Assembly: GCA_964602985.1 (NCBI GenBank)
Contig: CAZRTJ010000006.1
Coordinates: 98,480-162,479 of the forward strand
Direction: 5' to 3'
DNA: 64,000 bases
Source of the DNA: CAYZJB01 sp964602985
GTDB lineage: Bacteria > CLD3 > SB21
Every line of letters starts with the position of its first letter. Position 1 is the stretch's first letter. A program made the translations under genes and the position numbers. Under the pieces are notes generated by a model. The model was not told the DNA's origin, did no database searches, and saw only the letters and a list, made by a program, of their open reading frames with translations. Below, in pieces: positions 63,014-64,000 of this stretch.

Positions 63014-63926
63014 CATCCAAATTATCACCGGAGAGGCTGTTCAGGAAATGCGGAAGCTGAATGGCGCATCCGTCGACCTTGTGATCGCCGATCCCCCGTA
63101 CAACCTCGGGAAAGACTATGGCAATAACCATGACATCAAGGGATTTGACGAATACCTCGCATTTTCCCGCGACTGGTTGCGTGAGGCACACAGGCTCATG
63201 AAGCCAAATGGCACGCTGTATGTGTTCATGGGATTCCGCTTTATTTCCTATTTATATGACATTCTTGATCGTGAGTTACAGATGTTCTTCAGCAACTGGA
63301 TCGTCTGGCACTACACCCAAGGCATGGGTAAGACCAAAGGATTTTCGCCGCGCCATGACGATATTTTGATGTTTACGAAGTCGGAAACACCAAAGTTCAA
63401 TCTCGATGCCGTTCGTGTCCCGCAGAAATACTACCGAGAGAGAAATAACATGCGGGGAGCAAATCCCGGAGACGTATGGGAGTTCTCCCATGTGCATTAC
63501 TGCAACGAGAACCGACAGAACCACCCAACTCAGAAGCCAGAAGGTCTTATTGAGCGGATGGTGCTTGCTTCTTCGGATGCTGGCGATTTTATTCTTGACC
63601 CGTTCTCGGGAAGTGGCACGGTGCTCCGTGTTTGCCAACAGCTTGATCGTAAAGCAATTGGTATCGAGATCAATCCTGAATACGTCAGCATGACTAAGGA
63701 CCGTTTGGGACAGATGTTCTCTGGCTTTGACAGTGTTGACCCAAGAATGGAGCGAGTGCCTTTAGACCTCCGACGGGCCGATGTACGTGAAGAATACCTT
63801 GAGAACCACAAGAAGTGGTTCTTGCAGCATCATGAGAATGCTGTGAACAAATTTGAGGATTCAGTTGCCTCTCTCTACGGTCAAGAGGGTAAGAAAGCGT
63901 CAAAACAGATGACTTTTTTTGAATAA
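63006..63926 (+). CDS. Cassette 3: DNA methyltransferase (beta class, N4-cytosine or N6-adenine)
   Basis: 306 aa, start overlapping the endonuclease gene by 8 bp. Catalytic motif IV DPPYNL is at 29-34 and SAM motif I DPFSGSGT at 198-205; this order (IV before I) defines the beta class of amino-methyltransferases. HPTQKPEGLIERMV (about 173-186) is the usual motif X. It would protect host DNA from the linked endonuclease. The target base cannot be settled by eye. Confidence 0.9.
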   Translation: MTDIQIITGEAVQEMRKLNGASVDLVIADPPYNLGKDYGNNHDIKGFDEYLAFSRDWLREAHRLMKPNGTLYVFMGFRFISYLYDILDRELQMFFSNWIVWHYTQGMGKTKGFSPRHDDILMFTKSETPKFNLDAVRVPQKYYRERNNMRGANPGDVWEFSHVHYCNENRQNHPTQKPEGLIERMVLASSDAGDFILDPFSGSGTVLRVCQQLDRKAIGIEINPEYVSMTKDRLGQMFSGFDSVDPRMERVPLDLRRADVREEYLENHKKWFLQHHENAVNKFEDSVASLYGQEGKKASKQMTFFE

Positions 63927-63941
63927 CGTGCGGAATATGAA

Positions 63942-64000
63942 GCCCAACAACAGCATGCAGCGGACGGCGCTGCGCGCCGCCGCTGATGCTGGGCGTTAGG
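63942..64000 (+). other. attC: attC of cassette 3 (truncated by window end)
   Basis: Left box GCCCAAC (63942-63948), exact complement of the GTTGGGC box at the start of this cassette. Arms AGCATGCAGCGG and CCGCTGATGCT, then GGGCGTTAGG, the last base of the right box lying outside the window. Its stem differs from those of the first two attC sites and resembles attC sites of proteobacterial cassettes. Confidence 0.88.

Larger units (their letters stand above)
58479..64000. mobile_element. Chromosomal integron: intI, attI and at least three gene cassettes
   Basis: The integrase reads leftward and the cassettes rightward from attI. Cassette 1 spans 59563-61756, cassette 2 61757-62195, cassette 3 62196-63995. 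Each lies between recombination cuts (G^TT) and ends in its own attC, and each cassette's 5' box is the exact complement of the left box of its own attC. Cassette 1 is clearly richer in AT than the flanking chromosome. The array continues beyond the right edge. Confidence 0.93.

Overview
The window is a 64 kb piece of a bacterial chromosome, roughly 55-58% GC over most of its length. It reads as a member of the Fibrobacteres-Chlorobi-Bacteroidetes (FCB) superphylum or a near relative, probably an uncultured lineage. The grounds are an S46 dipeptidyl-peptidase, a VWA/YfbK protein with a TonB-receptor-like N-terminus, many lipoproteins and outer-membrane barrels, a small reaction-centre-type c cytochrome, a TPR lipoprotein of FCB type, and promoters of the form TTGnnn-N16-18-TAnnTT. 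The assignment is an inference from gene content, not from a marker tree.

Layout. 1-12.4 kb: gltX and a cation-efflux transporter, then secreted and outer-membrane proteins (barrel, YfbK/VWA protein, ankyrin lipoprotein, M28 peptidase, beta-propeller lipoprotein) and a small Rof-like protein. 11.3-12.45 kb is non-housekeeping: a candidate small RNA, then a GIY-YIG nuclease gene between two direct copies of a palindrome-rich repeat that abuts the mutS stop codon. 12.4-31 kb: mutS, a LemA/DUF2207 pair, ettA with a small translationally coupled operon (secreted protein, GDPD, Crp/Fnr regulator), DinB protein, a 7-PAS protein, nadA, a SpoU methylase and a hybrid histidine kinase. 31-40 kb: M16 protease, rluA-family synthase, a degenerate PduL-like protein, glyA, a cNMP-binding protein, rfbB and pyrB. 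40-58.5 kb: rel, PhnP-like hydrolase, TPR lipoprotein, RlpA, xerC/D, hpf, a PEGA Ser/Thr kinase - RlmD - sigma54 activator operon, RluE, cytochrome, YkgJ, DinB, S46 peptidase and nhaA.

58.5-64 kb is a chromosomal integron. An IntI-type integrase on the minus strand diverges from an attI site at 59562 and at least three cassettes on the plus strand. Cassette 1 encodes a 683-aa protein that looks like a membrane-anchored PIN-type nuclease. Cassette 2 encodes an unknown 114-aa protein. Cassette 3 carries a two-gene restriction-modification system. The assignment rests on the recombination boxes: each cassette's 5' junction box is the exact reverse complement of the left box of its own attC (GTTATAT/ATATAAC, GTTATAC/GTATAAC, GTTGGGC/GCCCAAC). 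The array runs off the right edge.

The parts most likely to hold undescribed biology are cassette 1 and the GIY-YIG/palindrome element next to mutS. The candidate small RNA and the PduL-like protein without metal-binding histidines come next.
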